41,436 nucleotides of DNA from NCBI GenBank assembly GCA_964402405.1, contig CAYOCE010000005.1, positions 1 to 41,436 on the forward strand. Reading direction: 5' to 3'. The notes under the pieces are model-generated. The model did no database searches and was not told the origin of the DNA. It worked only from the letters and a program-made list of their open reading frames with translations. This DNA comes from CAYOCE01 sp964402405 (GTDB lineage: Bacteria; Pseudomonadota; Alphaproteobacteria; UBA7879). Within the stretch, counting starts at the first letter, position 1. Each line of letters starts with the position of its first letter. This document shows positions 8,843 to 16,308 of the stretch, one piece after another. The position numbers and the translations under genes were made by a program.

Positions 8843-10747
8843 ATGAGTAAAGTTATCGGAATCGATCTTGGAACAACCAACTCGTGCGTCGCGATTATGG
8901 ATGGGAAAACCCCTCGCGTGCTTGAAAACGCTGAAGGGGCCCGGACGACACCGTCCATGGTAGCCTTTGCAAAGGATGGGGAAAAACTAGTGGGGCTTGC
9001 AGCAAAGCGCCAGGCCATCACAAACCCAGAGAATACGTTGTTTGCCATCAAGCGATTGATTGGTCGGCGTTTTGATGACCCCATTACCAAGAAAGACGTG
9101 GGCTTGGTTCCCTACAAAATCGTCGAAGGCGATAATGGGGACGCGTGGGTGGAATGCAACGGGGAAAAGTATAGCCCCAGCCAAATCAGCGCGTTCATTC
9201 TGCAAAAGATGAAGGAAACCGCAGAAAATTACCTGGGCGAAAAGGTCACCAAGGCCGTGATCACGGTCCCTGCATACTTTAACGATGCTCAACGTCAGGC
9301 GACTAAAGACGCTGGCAGAATCGCGGGTCTCGAGGTTTTGCGGATCATCAATGAACCGACAGCAGCGGCTCTGTCCTATGGGCTCGAGAAAAAAGGATCT
9401 GGGCTCGTGGCCGTTTATGACTTGGGCGGCGGAACCTTTGACGTTTCCATTTTGGAAATTGGCGATGGGGTATTTGAGGTAAAATCCACCAATGGAGATA
9501 CGTTCCTGGGGGGTGAAGACTTCGATAACCGCATTATGGATTACCTGGCTGATGAATTCAAAAAGGAACAAGGGATTGACTTGCGCAAGGACAAATTGGC
9601 TTTGCAACGGTTGAAGGAAGCGGCTGAGAAAGCCAAGATTGAATTATCTAGCACAGCACAGACAGAAATCAATCTGCCCTTCATCACGGCAGATGCCTCT
9701 GGTCCTAAGCACTTCACCATGAAACTAACCCGGGCAAAGTTGGAATCCTTGGTGGATGATCTGATGCAAAAAACCATTGCGCCCTGTAAGGCTGCCTTGA
9801 AGGATGCCGGAGTTAACGCCTCGGAAATTGACGAAGTCATCTTGGTGGGTGGGATGACCCGTATGCCCAAGATCATTGAAATCGTCAAAAGCTTTTTTGG
9901 TAAGGAACCTCATCGTGGGGTGAATCCTGATGAAGTTGTGGCCATGGGCGCTGCGATTCAGGCTGGCGTTTTGCAAGGCGATGTGAAGGATGTATTGCTG
10001 TTGGACGTAACGCCACTGTCCTTGGGTATTGAAACCCTGGGCGGCGTGTTCACCAAGTTGATTGAACGCAATACCACGATTCCCTCCAAGAAAAGTCAGG
10101 TTTTCTCCACAGCCGAGGATAATCAAACGGCGGTGACGATCCGAGTGTTTCAAGGCGAGCGCGAAATGGCCGCAGACAACAAGATGCTGGGTCAGTTTGA
10201 TCTGGTAGGGATTCCCTCTGCCCCTCGGGGTGTGCCTCAGGTTGAGGTTACCTTTGATATTGATGCGAATGGTATTGTGAATGTCTCTGCGAAGGACAAG
10301 GCCACTGGCAAGGAACAGCAGATCCGAATCCAGGCCTCAGGCGGACTATCTGACGAAGATATTCAGAAGATGGTTAAGGATGCAGAGGCCAATGCGGATG
10401 CGGATAAAAAGCGCCGGGAATTGATCGAGACTAAGAACCAGGCAGATGCCATGGTTCACTCCACGGAAAAGCAGATGAAGGAACATGGGGACAAGCTGGA
10501 TGCGGAGACAAAATCCCAGATTGAATCCGGGATGGCGGATCTGAAGTCGGCTCTGGAATCCGAGGATGTGGAACAAATCAGAGCGAAGTTGGATGCGTTG
10601 ACCCACTCTGCCATGAAGCTTGGGGAAATTGTCTACAAGGCCTCTCAAGCTGGGGAATCTGGTGCTGCTGAAGCTGACGCATCTAAAAAAGATGAAAACG
10701 TCGTCGATGCTGACTTTGAAGAAGTGAAGGATGACGAGGCGAAGTAA
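8843..10747 (+). CDS. dnaK: Molecular chaperone DnaK (Hsp70)
   Basis: 634 aa. ATP-dependent cytosolic Hsp70 that binds exposed hydrophobic segments in a cycle with DnaJ and GrpE. Seen: phosphate-1 loop IGIDLGTTNS at the N terminus, AVITVPAYFNDAQRQATKDA, the phosphate-2 motif VYDLGGGTFDVS, the adenosine motif VGGMTRMP, the interdomain linker region DVLLLDVTPLSLGIETLGG, a beta substrate domain, a helical lid, and an acidic tail ending in FEEVKDDEAK. The ATG follows AAAAGGATTATAAA. Unusually, dnaJ does not follow; a Nudix gene does, after a palindromic element. Codon use is visibly more G/C-rich at third positions than in neighbouring genes, as expected for a highly expressed gene. Confidence 0.98.
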   Translation: MSKVIGIDLGTTNSCVAIMDGKTPRVLENAEGARTTPSMVAFAKDGEKLVGLAAKRQAITNPENTLFAIKRLIGRRFDDPITKKDVGLVPYKIVEGDNGDAWVECNGEKYSPSQISAFILQKMKETAENYLGEKVTKAVITVPAYFNDAQRQATKDAGRIAGLEVLRIINEPTAAALSYGLEKKGSGLVAVYDLGGGTFDVSILEIGDGVFEVKSTNGDTFLGGEDFDNRIMDYLADEFKKEQGIDLRKDKLALQRLKEAAEKAKIELSSTAQTEINLPFITADASGPKHFTMKLTRAKLESLVDDLMQKTIAPCKAALKDAGVNASEIDEVILVGGMTRMPKIIEIVKSFFGKEPHRGVNPDEVVAMGAAIQAGVLQGDVKDVLLLDVTPLSLGIETLGGVFTKLIERNTTIPSKKSQVFSTAEDNQTAVTIRVFQGEREMAADNKMLGQFDLVGIPSAPRGVPQVEVTFDIDANGIVNVSAKDKATGKEQQIRIQASGGLSDEDIQKMVKDAEANADADKKRRELIETKNQADAMVHSTEKQMKEHGDKLDAETKSQIESGMADLKSALESEDVEQIRAKLDALTHSAMKLGEIVYKASQAGESGAAEADASKKDENVVDADFEEVKDDEAK

Positions 10748-10784
10748 GGGGGAAGTGTAATCACTTTTCTTTTATTGCTTTTTT

Positions 10785-10917
10785 GGACCACCCCGGCGAA
10801 AGCCGGGGTCCAGGAGAGTGAGTATCCTTCAATGCCTTTCCCGCGTTAGCGTTCCATGGATCCCGACTTCCCGGCTACGCTTACGGCTATGCCGTGGCGA
10901 GTCGTCGGGATGGTCCG
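10785..10917. repeat. Palindromic element with nested hairpin insert
   Basis: The left hairpin CCCCGGCGAAAGCCGGGG (10791-10808) is followed by the GCGTTAGCGTTCCATGGA block also found at the left end of the window. In the right hairpin the two stem halves CCCGAC (10862-10867) and GTCGGG (10904-10909) enclose the tetraloop TT/TC, which is split exactly in the middle by a 32-base insert at 10870-10901 (begins CCCGGCTACG, ends GCCGTGGCGAG). It lies 37 nt after dnaK and 36 nt before the Nudix gene. Confidence 0.8.
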
Positions 10918-10953
10918 AGAAGGGGACCACTAACACCAAAAAGGAGAAACCCC

Positions 10954-11403
10954 ATGAAAGAAAAAAACTACCATCTGGGCGTAAAGGCCCTGATCCAAGA
11001 TAAATCTGGAAGAATCCTGATTCTTAAAGTGAATCAAGCAAAATTCGTCAATCCAAAGCCAGGGGAAGATTGGGATATTCCTGGGGGGCGGGTTATAGAG
11101 GGCCACACCATTGAGCAGACTTTGGCCAAAGAGATTGAAGAAGAAATAGGGGCGGTGGAATTTAAATCCATGACCCCGTTTGATACCGTCGTTTCAGCTA
11201 TGGAAATCCCTTTGAAAGATGGAAGTGGAAACAAGGTAGGGCTGGTTTTAACAACATATCTGTGTACGCCAAAAGGTCCCATTACGGTGCGCCTAAGCGA
11301 AGAACATACAGACTATGCCTGGGTTTCCCCTCAAGAAGCAGCACGCTTAATCGCCTATAAATATGCAGATAGTTTTATAGAGAAGTTGAAGAGTCTGGTT
11401 TAG
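10954..11403 (+). CDS. Nudix hydrolase family protein with altered Nudix box
   Basis: 149 aa from the ATG at 10954, which has AAGGAG (10941-10946) 7 nt upstream; the open frame extends to 10894 but that part is repeat sequence. Nudix enzymes hydrolyse nucleoside diphosphates linked to another group. The box runs from Gly45 (DIPGGRVIEG) to KEIEEEIG (59-66): the metal-binding E-x-x-E-E core is present, but the first glutamate of the G-x5-E consensus is His51, and the usual Arg before the core is Lys59. This could mean altered substrate range rather than loss of activity. Substrate unknown. Confidence 0.85.
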   Translation: MKEKNYHLGVKALIQDKSGRILILKVNQAKFVNPKPGEDWDIPGGRVIEGHTIEQTLAKEIEEEIGAVEFKSMTPFDTVVSAMEIPLKDGSGNKVGLVLTTYLCTPKGPITVRLSEEHTDYAWVSPQEAARLIAYKYADSFIEKLKSLV

Positions 11404-11517
11404 TCAAAATCTATATAACCTGATGTTTTTACTTTTTTAACGTCGGACTCATAAAGTAACCCTAGGATTAAGATACTTTCTGCTTGCCATCTGTAGTACT
11501 AAAAGTATACTCCCCGT

Positions 11518-12543
11518 ATGACCCAATATTCCTTTATATCTATAGTAAGAACTTTCTTGTCTGCTGCAAACTCTGTGGTGTTTACCCTTTTTGGATTGTT
11601 GTGTGTTACCTTTTTTATGGGGCATTTGGTGCCAGTGGACCCTGTTTTAAATTTGGTGGGGGATCGGGCATCCCATGAAACATACCAACAGGCCCGCATA
11701 TCCTTGGGGTTGCACCTTCCTATTTATGAACAATTTTACCTGTATCTAAAAAATATTTTAAGGGGAGATTTAGGAGCTTCTTTCATGACAGGAAATCCCG
11801 TGATCGAGGATCTGAAGCGCGTATTCCCAGCAACTTTTGAATTGGGAACGGTGGCAGCCATCATGGGGGTTGCTTTGGGCGTTCCTTTGGGAATTTTGTC
11901 CGCGATTTATCAAGGAAAATGGGTTGATAAGCTTGCCCGGATTGTGGCACTCGCCGGTCATTCCATGCCTATTTTTTGGACAGCCTTGGTTGCTTTATTA
12001 ATATTTTATGTGGGGCTGGGGTGGAGTCCTGAACCTGGACGACTTGATTTAATTTTTGATGATTTCCAGGGGCCTACAGGTCTTTTGTTAGTGGATTCAA
12101 TTTTGGCCTGTAATTGGCGCGTTTTTTATAATGCTCTAAGCCATCTAATTTTGCCGGCATCCATCTTAGCTTACTTTAATCTGGCGTACATTAGTCGCAT
12201 GACCCGGGTGTTTGTGTTGGCCGAACTAAAAAAATCGTATGTGTTAACGGCAAAAATAAAGGGGGTCCCCATGACGCGAATTATTTTACGGCATATCTTC
12301 AAAAATATCAGAATTCCGCTATTAACCGTCATTGCGCTTAGCTATGGGATGTTACTTGAGGGATCTGTTTTGATTGAAACCATCTTCATGTGGCCGGGGT
12401 TGGGACAATACTTAACATTGGTATCCAAAAGCCTGGACTTGAATGCCATCATGGGCGGTACAGTTCTGATAGGCATCATCTTTATTATCGTGAATTTTTT
12501 AACAGATCGCCTGAATAAAATGATGGATCCTAGGGGAGAGTAG
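11518..12543 (+). CDS. ABC transporter permease, DppB/OppB family (orphan)
   Basis: 341 aa, about six membrane helices. The first helix is followed by the large extracytoplasmic loop typical of OppB/DppB. The family hallmarks are present: LGLHLPIYEQFYLYLKNIL then RGDLGASF near residues 62-85, and the EAA-type loop (about residues 239-265, AKIKGVPMTRIILRH) that docks on the ATPase. Known members import di- or oligopeptides or nickel together with an OppC-type permease, ATPases and a binding protein. None of these partners is next to it, so it must work with components encoded elsewhere or be a remnant of a broken operon. There is no clear Shine-Dalgarno sequence. It converges on the secretin gene. 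Confidence 0.88.
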   Translation: MTQYSFISIVRTFLSAANSVVFTLFGLLCVTFFMGHLVPVDPVLNLVGDRASHETYQQARISLGLHLPIYEQFYLYLKNILRGDLGASFMTGNPVIEDLKRVFPATFELGTVAAIMGVALGVPLGILSAIYQGKWVDKLARIVALAGHSMPIFWTALVALLIFYVGLGWSPEPGRLDLIFDDFQGPTGLLLVDSILACNWRVFYNALSHLILPASILAYFNLAYISRMTRVFVLAELKKSYVLTAKIKGVPMTRIILRHIFKNIRIPLLTVIALSYGMLLEGSVLIETIFMWPGLGQYLTLVSKSLDLNAIMGGTVLIGIIFIIVNFLTDRLNKMMDPRGE

Positions 12544-12568
12544 AATGATGTCCCTTCTGTGTAACGCT

Positions 12569-12602
12569 GAAACCCATCCCGACTTTCGTCGGGGTGGGTT
12601 TC
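12569..12602. terminator. Hairpin between convergent genes (palindromic element used as terminator)
   Basis: A 15-bp stem, GAAACCCATCCCGAC paired with GTCGGGGTGGGTTTC (one T-G pair), with a TTTC loop. It is a single-hairpin version of the dispersed element. It sits between the convergent permease and secretin genes and could stop transcription from both sides, though no T-run follows on either strand. Confidence 0.55.
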
Positions 12603-12628
12603 AGATTAATAATAGGTGTTCTCAGAGA

Positions 12629-14521
12629 CTAAATCCACTTCTCAATAGATTGTCCGATACTTTTAGCTTCGCTCTTGATTTCGGATCCAATGCTCTTTTC
12701 TTCGTATGACACATAGGATGCAGCAGCTTTAGCGTCAGATTTTAGATCAGATTCAACCGCTTTTATATCAGCTCCTATGTCAGAGGCAATGGTCTTCACC
12801 TCGCTAGGAACTTCCTCTACAAAGCGCTCAACACTTGAGATAGTTCCTTTGATAGCTGCTTTAACATAACCAGCGCCCTTTGAGATTATGTTACTTTTCT
12901 TCTGCTCAATGTTTCCGCTGGCGAGGATATTACCCCCATCCGCATCTGGTGAAGGGGTGATTACATAAGGCGTGATCAACATCACAATTTCACGCTTGTT
13001 ATCTTTACTTGATTTGTTGCCCAAGAAATCCAATCCAAATTCTGAGCTATTGCCAGCATTGGTTGTGTTTTCTTTAAACCCTGAGATGATCAGTGTCTCA
13101 CCGTTTTTCACAACGCTTCTTTGGTTGAATTTCTTGCTTGATGTTTTAGGGGTGCCAATACTTGCTCCGTTCCCTACTGGTGTGGTTACTATATCTCCAT
13201 TAAGAGAGCTCATAATAGCATTTATTTGTAGATATACGCCATCCTCAAAAATCTTTGGTAATAAATAAAGACTTAGACCTGTAGTAACAACACCAGGAGT
13301 AGCTGAGTTACTAGTTGTGTTTACCCCTCCTGTACCAGGAGTAAGAATACTAGAAGTTGATGCAATATAAACTTGGTCTGTAATAATGTTCAACTCTGCT
13401 ACTTGATTGTTCATCGTTACCGTTACAGGTTCTGTCACCACGCTAACATTCCCTTGACCTTCCAAGGCTGTAAGGAAGGCTTTAGTTCCTCTTAACCCAC
13501 CATTATTCATGGTAGCCATAACACCTGTGCCTGCACCTCCAACGGCACCTGCAACTGGTCTCCATGCCTGGCTTCCTATTACAGAACTGGTGGGATCAAA
13601 GGTAGGTAGATTAAAGTTAATCGCATTTTTGGTTCCCGCAATATTACTTGCAACCATTTGCCAATCAATACCAAACTTAAATTCTTCATTTAAGGTCACA
13701 TCTAAAATCATCACCTTGATCATTACTTGACTACCCAAGGTTTTGTTCAGATGACCCAAGTATTGGCGAACCATTTTTATATTAGATGGATGATCCCGAA
13801 TCGTTATCATGGTAAGGGCTTTGGATAGCTTCATCTTTCCTTGTGGAGACAGAAGTTCCTTAACGCCTTCTTCTATTTCTGTCCATAGATTTCCCTGGCT
13901 AGTAATAGTGCTGGTTCCTGCTGGGGTCGTTAATGCTGTTCCCCCACCTGTTGTTCCAGTAGACCCAGTGGCACCCGTAGTTCCAGTGGTGACTGCGCCA
14001 CTTGTTGTTCCAGAACCAGCTGCACCGATCGTCCCACCCCCCATGGAGAATTGTGTATCAGCTGGTAAGAAGTTGATATCAAAGGTTTGAACGATGAAAG
14101 GAGACCACGTGATCATATTTCCTTCAATTTGATATCCATAATCTGCGATATCTGCTAGGTAATCCAATGCTTCCCGGACGGTACCTGTAAATTTTAAGGT
14201 TACTTTCTTGTTGGGGTCAACACCCTCTTTAAGCATCACATTTAAATTTTTATCTTCTATGAGTTCATCCAAAATATAACTAAAATTGCCATCTTGAACA
14301 ACCAATGAGATGGGGTCATCAAGCCAAGCGAGAGGTTTTGGCTTTTTAGAAGTGATGGGTTCTTGGACTTTATCCAAGTAGGCATTGCCTTCCTTTGCAT
14401 GATCAAGAATGTCTGATGCTTTTTGATGGTTTTCTTCGATTGTTTCGAGAGCTTGTTCATAAGGATCACATGCTGCAAGCAAAGCAAGGGACAATATAGG
14501 CCATAGTTTGTTGTATTTCAT
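12629..14521 (-). CDS. Secretin, PilN/MshL-like type IV pilus or type II secretion outer-membrane channel lipoprotein
   Basis: 630 aa. The ATG at 14521 has GGAGG 6 nt upstream. Residues 1-18 form a lipoprotein signal ending LLAAC, with lipidation expected at Cys18; the next residue is Asp19. A short STN-like domain lies at about 75-140, then a Gly/Thr-rich linker at about 160-208, an N-type domain at about 215-300 (MIKVMILDVTLNEEFKFGIDW), and the secretin domain at about 360-530 (NGETLIISGFKE, REIVMLITPYVITP). Known relatives oligomerise as outer-membrane gates for pili or exoproteins. The last 80 residues are a Ser/Ala/Lys/Glu-rich helical tail, unusual for the family. No other pilus or secretion gene is nearby. 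Confidence 0.88.
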   Translation of the reverse strand: MKYNKLWPILSLALLAACDPYEQALETIEENHQKASDILDHAKEGNAYLDKVQEPITSKKPKPLAWLDDPISLVVQDGNFSYILDELIEDKNLNVMLKEGVDPNKKVTLKFTGTVREALDYLADIADYGYQIEGNMITWSPFIVQTFDINFLPADTQFSMGGGTIGAAGSGTTSGAVTTGTTGATGSTGTTGGGTALTTPAGTSTITSQGNLWTEIEEGVKELLSPQGKMKLSKALTMITIRDHPSNIKMVRQYLGHLNKTLGSQVMIKVMILDVTLNEEFKFGIDWQMVASNIAGTKNAINFNLPTFDPTSSVIGSQAWRPVAGAVGGAGTGVMATMNNGGLRGTKAFLTALEGQGNVSVVTEPVTVTMNNQVAELNIITDQVYIASTSSILTPGTGGVNTTSNSATPGVVTTGLSLYLLPKIFEDGVYLQINAIMSSLNGDIVTTPVGNGASIGTPKTSSKKFNQRSVVKNGETLIISGFKENTTNAGNSSEFGLDFLGNKSSKDNKREIVMLITPYVITPSPDADGGNILASGNIEQKKSNIISKGAGYVKAAIKGTISSVERFVEEVPSEVKTIASDIGADIKAVESDLKSDAKAAASYVSYEEKSIGSEIKSEAKSIGQSIEKWI

Positions 14522-14698
14522 TTTTTCCCTCCCAAGGAATTTTTAATCATTTTTATTTTATTAGAGCATACCTTTTTTCGTTCGTCAAATACTCTTAACA
14601 ATTTATTGTCATCTAATTTTTATTGTAAATGCTATATCTGAAAAAACAAGACTTATTTAGCATTTTTTCGTTTCTTGTAGAAATATCTAAAAAACAAA

Positions 14699-14726
14699 TT
14701 GAAACATTTATTGATTGCAGTATATA
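14699..14726 (+). promoter_or_regulatory. Putative sigma-70 promoter of the tRNA-Arg/aminotransferase unit
   Basis: TTGAAA (14699-14704), 16 nt spacer, TATATA (14721-14726), followed by an A/T-rich stretch; about 55 nt upstream of the tRNA. The preceding 175 bases (14522-14698) are AT-rich with no supported gene. Confidence 0.45.
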
Positions 14727-14781
14727 TAAGATTCTTAGACAACCGGATAAAATCCTTCTATACCTTGAAGTATGGATATTA

Positions 14782-14858
<77 letters not shown>

Positions 14859-14885
14859 TTATTTTTATTTTTTAGGAAATGAACC

Positions 14886-16022
14886 ATGCTTCAAAAATCT
14901 TTTCAAACTATTCCTTTTATAGACCTACAAGCTCAGCGGTTAAGAATTGCTGATCAAATTATGACAGGTGTTCAACGGGTGATCGAAAGTGGCCAATATA
15001 TTATGGGGCCAGAGGTCAGCCAATTAGAGGCCGAGCTTTCTAAATTTGCGGGGGTCAAGCATACTCTAGGATGCTCAAACGGGACGGATGCGCTATCCAT
15101 GTCTCTCATGGCTCTGGAGGTTGGCCCAGGGGATGCAGTTTTTGTGCCTACCTTTACCTTTGCTGCAACGGCTGAGGTTGTGGCTCTGCGGGGGGCTGTG
15201 CCTTTCTTTGTGGATGTGGATCCGAGGACATTTAACATGGATCCTGTTAGTCTTGAACGATCCATTGCCCATGTGGTTAAAGAAGGAAACTTAAAACCCA
15301 AGGGTATTATCGCTGTTGATTTATTTGGGCAACCTGCTGATTTAAAAGCGATTAGCGCCATTGCTGAGCGCTATGGATTATGGGTGATGGTGGATGCAGC
15401 CCAAAGCTTTGGGGCCACTCTGGAGGGTGTTAGCACAGTAAATTATGGCCTTGTGGCCACAACCAGCTTTTTCCCTGCAAAGCCTTTTGGGGCCTATGGA
15501 GATGGAGGGGCTATTTTTACCAATGACAATGATCTAAAGGAAAAGCTTGTCTCTATTCGGATCCATGGCCAAGGGGTTGATCGTTATGACAACATAAGGC
15601 TTGGGATAACAGGGCGGTTAGATACCCTGCAAGCCGCCATATTATTGGAAAAATTAAAAATATTCCCCTCTGAATTGGAAAGTCGGTCTAAAATTGCCAG
15701 GCGATATTCTATATTATTGGAAGATGTTGTAGAAGTGCCACACTTGCCTTCTACTATGACCTCTGCTTGGGCCCAATATACGATCTGCTTGGATAATCGA
15801 GACAAAGTTGCCGCGCACCTGAAAGCTAAAGGCATTCCAACAATGATTTATTATCTGAAGGGCCTTCATCAGCAACAGGCCTATAGGCAATACCCCATAG
15901 ATCCTGCAGGGTTAAAGATTTCTGAAGCCCTCTGTCATCGGGTTCTGAGCCTTCCCATGCATCCTTATTTAACTGAGGATGTGCAAGACTATATTGTAGA
16001 GGCGGTGAAGGGGGCTTTCTAA
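14886..16022 (+). CDS. DegT/DnrJ/EryC1/StrS-family PLP aminotransferase (sugar aminotransferase)
   Basis: 378 aa. AGGAA (14874-14878) lies 7 nt before the ATG. The fold-type I aminotransferase pattern is complete: FIDLQAQ at 11-17, GSNGTDAL-type phosphate loop (CSNGTDAL, 63-70), VPTFTFAATAE (88-97), the cofactor-binding Asp in VMVDAAQSFG (Asp170), and the Schiff-base lysine Lys199 in SFFPAKPFGAYGDGG. Family members transfer an amino group from glutamate or glutamine to a UDP- or dTDP-keto-sugar; it most resembles WbpE/WlbC-type enzymes of surface polysaccharide synthesis, but the exact sugar is not determined. No other sugar-nucleotide gene is adjacent; the GT4 gene near 4-5 kb may belong to the same pathway. 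Confidence 0.9.
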   Translation: MLQKSFQTIPFIDLQAQRLRIADQIMTGVQRVIESGQYIMGPEVSQLEAELSKFAGVKHTLGCSNGTDALSMSLMALEVGPGDAVFVPTFTFAATAEVVALRGAVPFFVDVDPRTFNMDPVSLERSIAHVVKEGNLKPKGIIAVDLFGQPADLKAISAIAERYGLWVMVDAAQSFGATLEGVSTVNYGLVATTSFFPAKPFGAYGDGGAIFTNDNDLKEKLVSIRIHGQGVDRYDNIRLGITGRLDTLQAAILLEKLKIFPSELESRSKIARRYSILLEDVVEVPHLPSTMTSAWAQYTICLDNRDKVAAHLKAKGIPTMIYYLKGLHQQQAYRQYPIDPAGLKISEALCHRVLSLPMHPYLTEDVQDYIVEAVKGAF

Positions 16023-16066
16023 CGTCGGACTATTTAATAAAAATAACGTAAACATTGAAAGCTGGC

Positions 16067-16263
16067 GTCATCCTGAGCCGTGAGCGCAGCGACTCGCCAC
16101 GGCATAGCCCCGTTAGGCGTAGCCGGGACGTGCGTAAGGATCCAGCACATATGGGAGGACGTAAGTCCTCACTTTATAAGAAAAAGCCAAAGTGAAGGCT
16201 GCGCCTTCTCATTTGTGCTGGATCCTTCGACGACGCTCGTTAGAGCTCGCTGCTCAGGATGAC
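16067..16263. repeat. Large composite palindromic element, 197 bp
   Basis: Outer arms GTCATCCTGAGC (16067-16078) and GCTCAGGATGAC (16252-16263) are perfect inverted repeats; a second pair, AAGGATCCAGCACA and TGTGCTGGATCCTT, lies inside. The centre holds the hairpin GAGGAC/GTCCTC (16155-16170) and a second hairpin GAAGGC/GCCTTC near 16194-16208. The left arm carries a 35-base nested hairpin at 16093-16127 (begins CTCGCCACGGC, ends GCGTAGCCGGG), in the opposite orientation to the copies at 1511 and 10870. It fills the whole space between the aminotransferase and polA; no gene here. Confidence 0.8.
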
Positions 16264-16308
16264 GTGATCATAAAGCGCTTCTTATCCAAAACTCAGATTA
16301 AAATAAAT

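Noticed and set aside
8987..10648. Several long open frames on the minus strand opposite dnaK (for example 8987-9607 and 9725-10153)
   Set aside because: They lie fully inside the well-conserved dnaK gene and encode nothing family-like; they are frame shadows from biased codon use.
13809..14090. 93-codon plus-strand frame opposite the secretin linker
   Set aside because: A product of the Gly/Thr-rich low-complexity region of the secretin read on the other strand.
16080..16262. 60-codon frame within the composite palindrome
   Set aside because: Entirely repeat sequence; no start signal or protein features.
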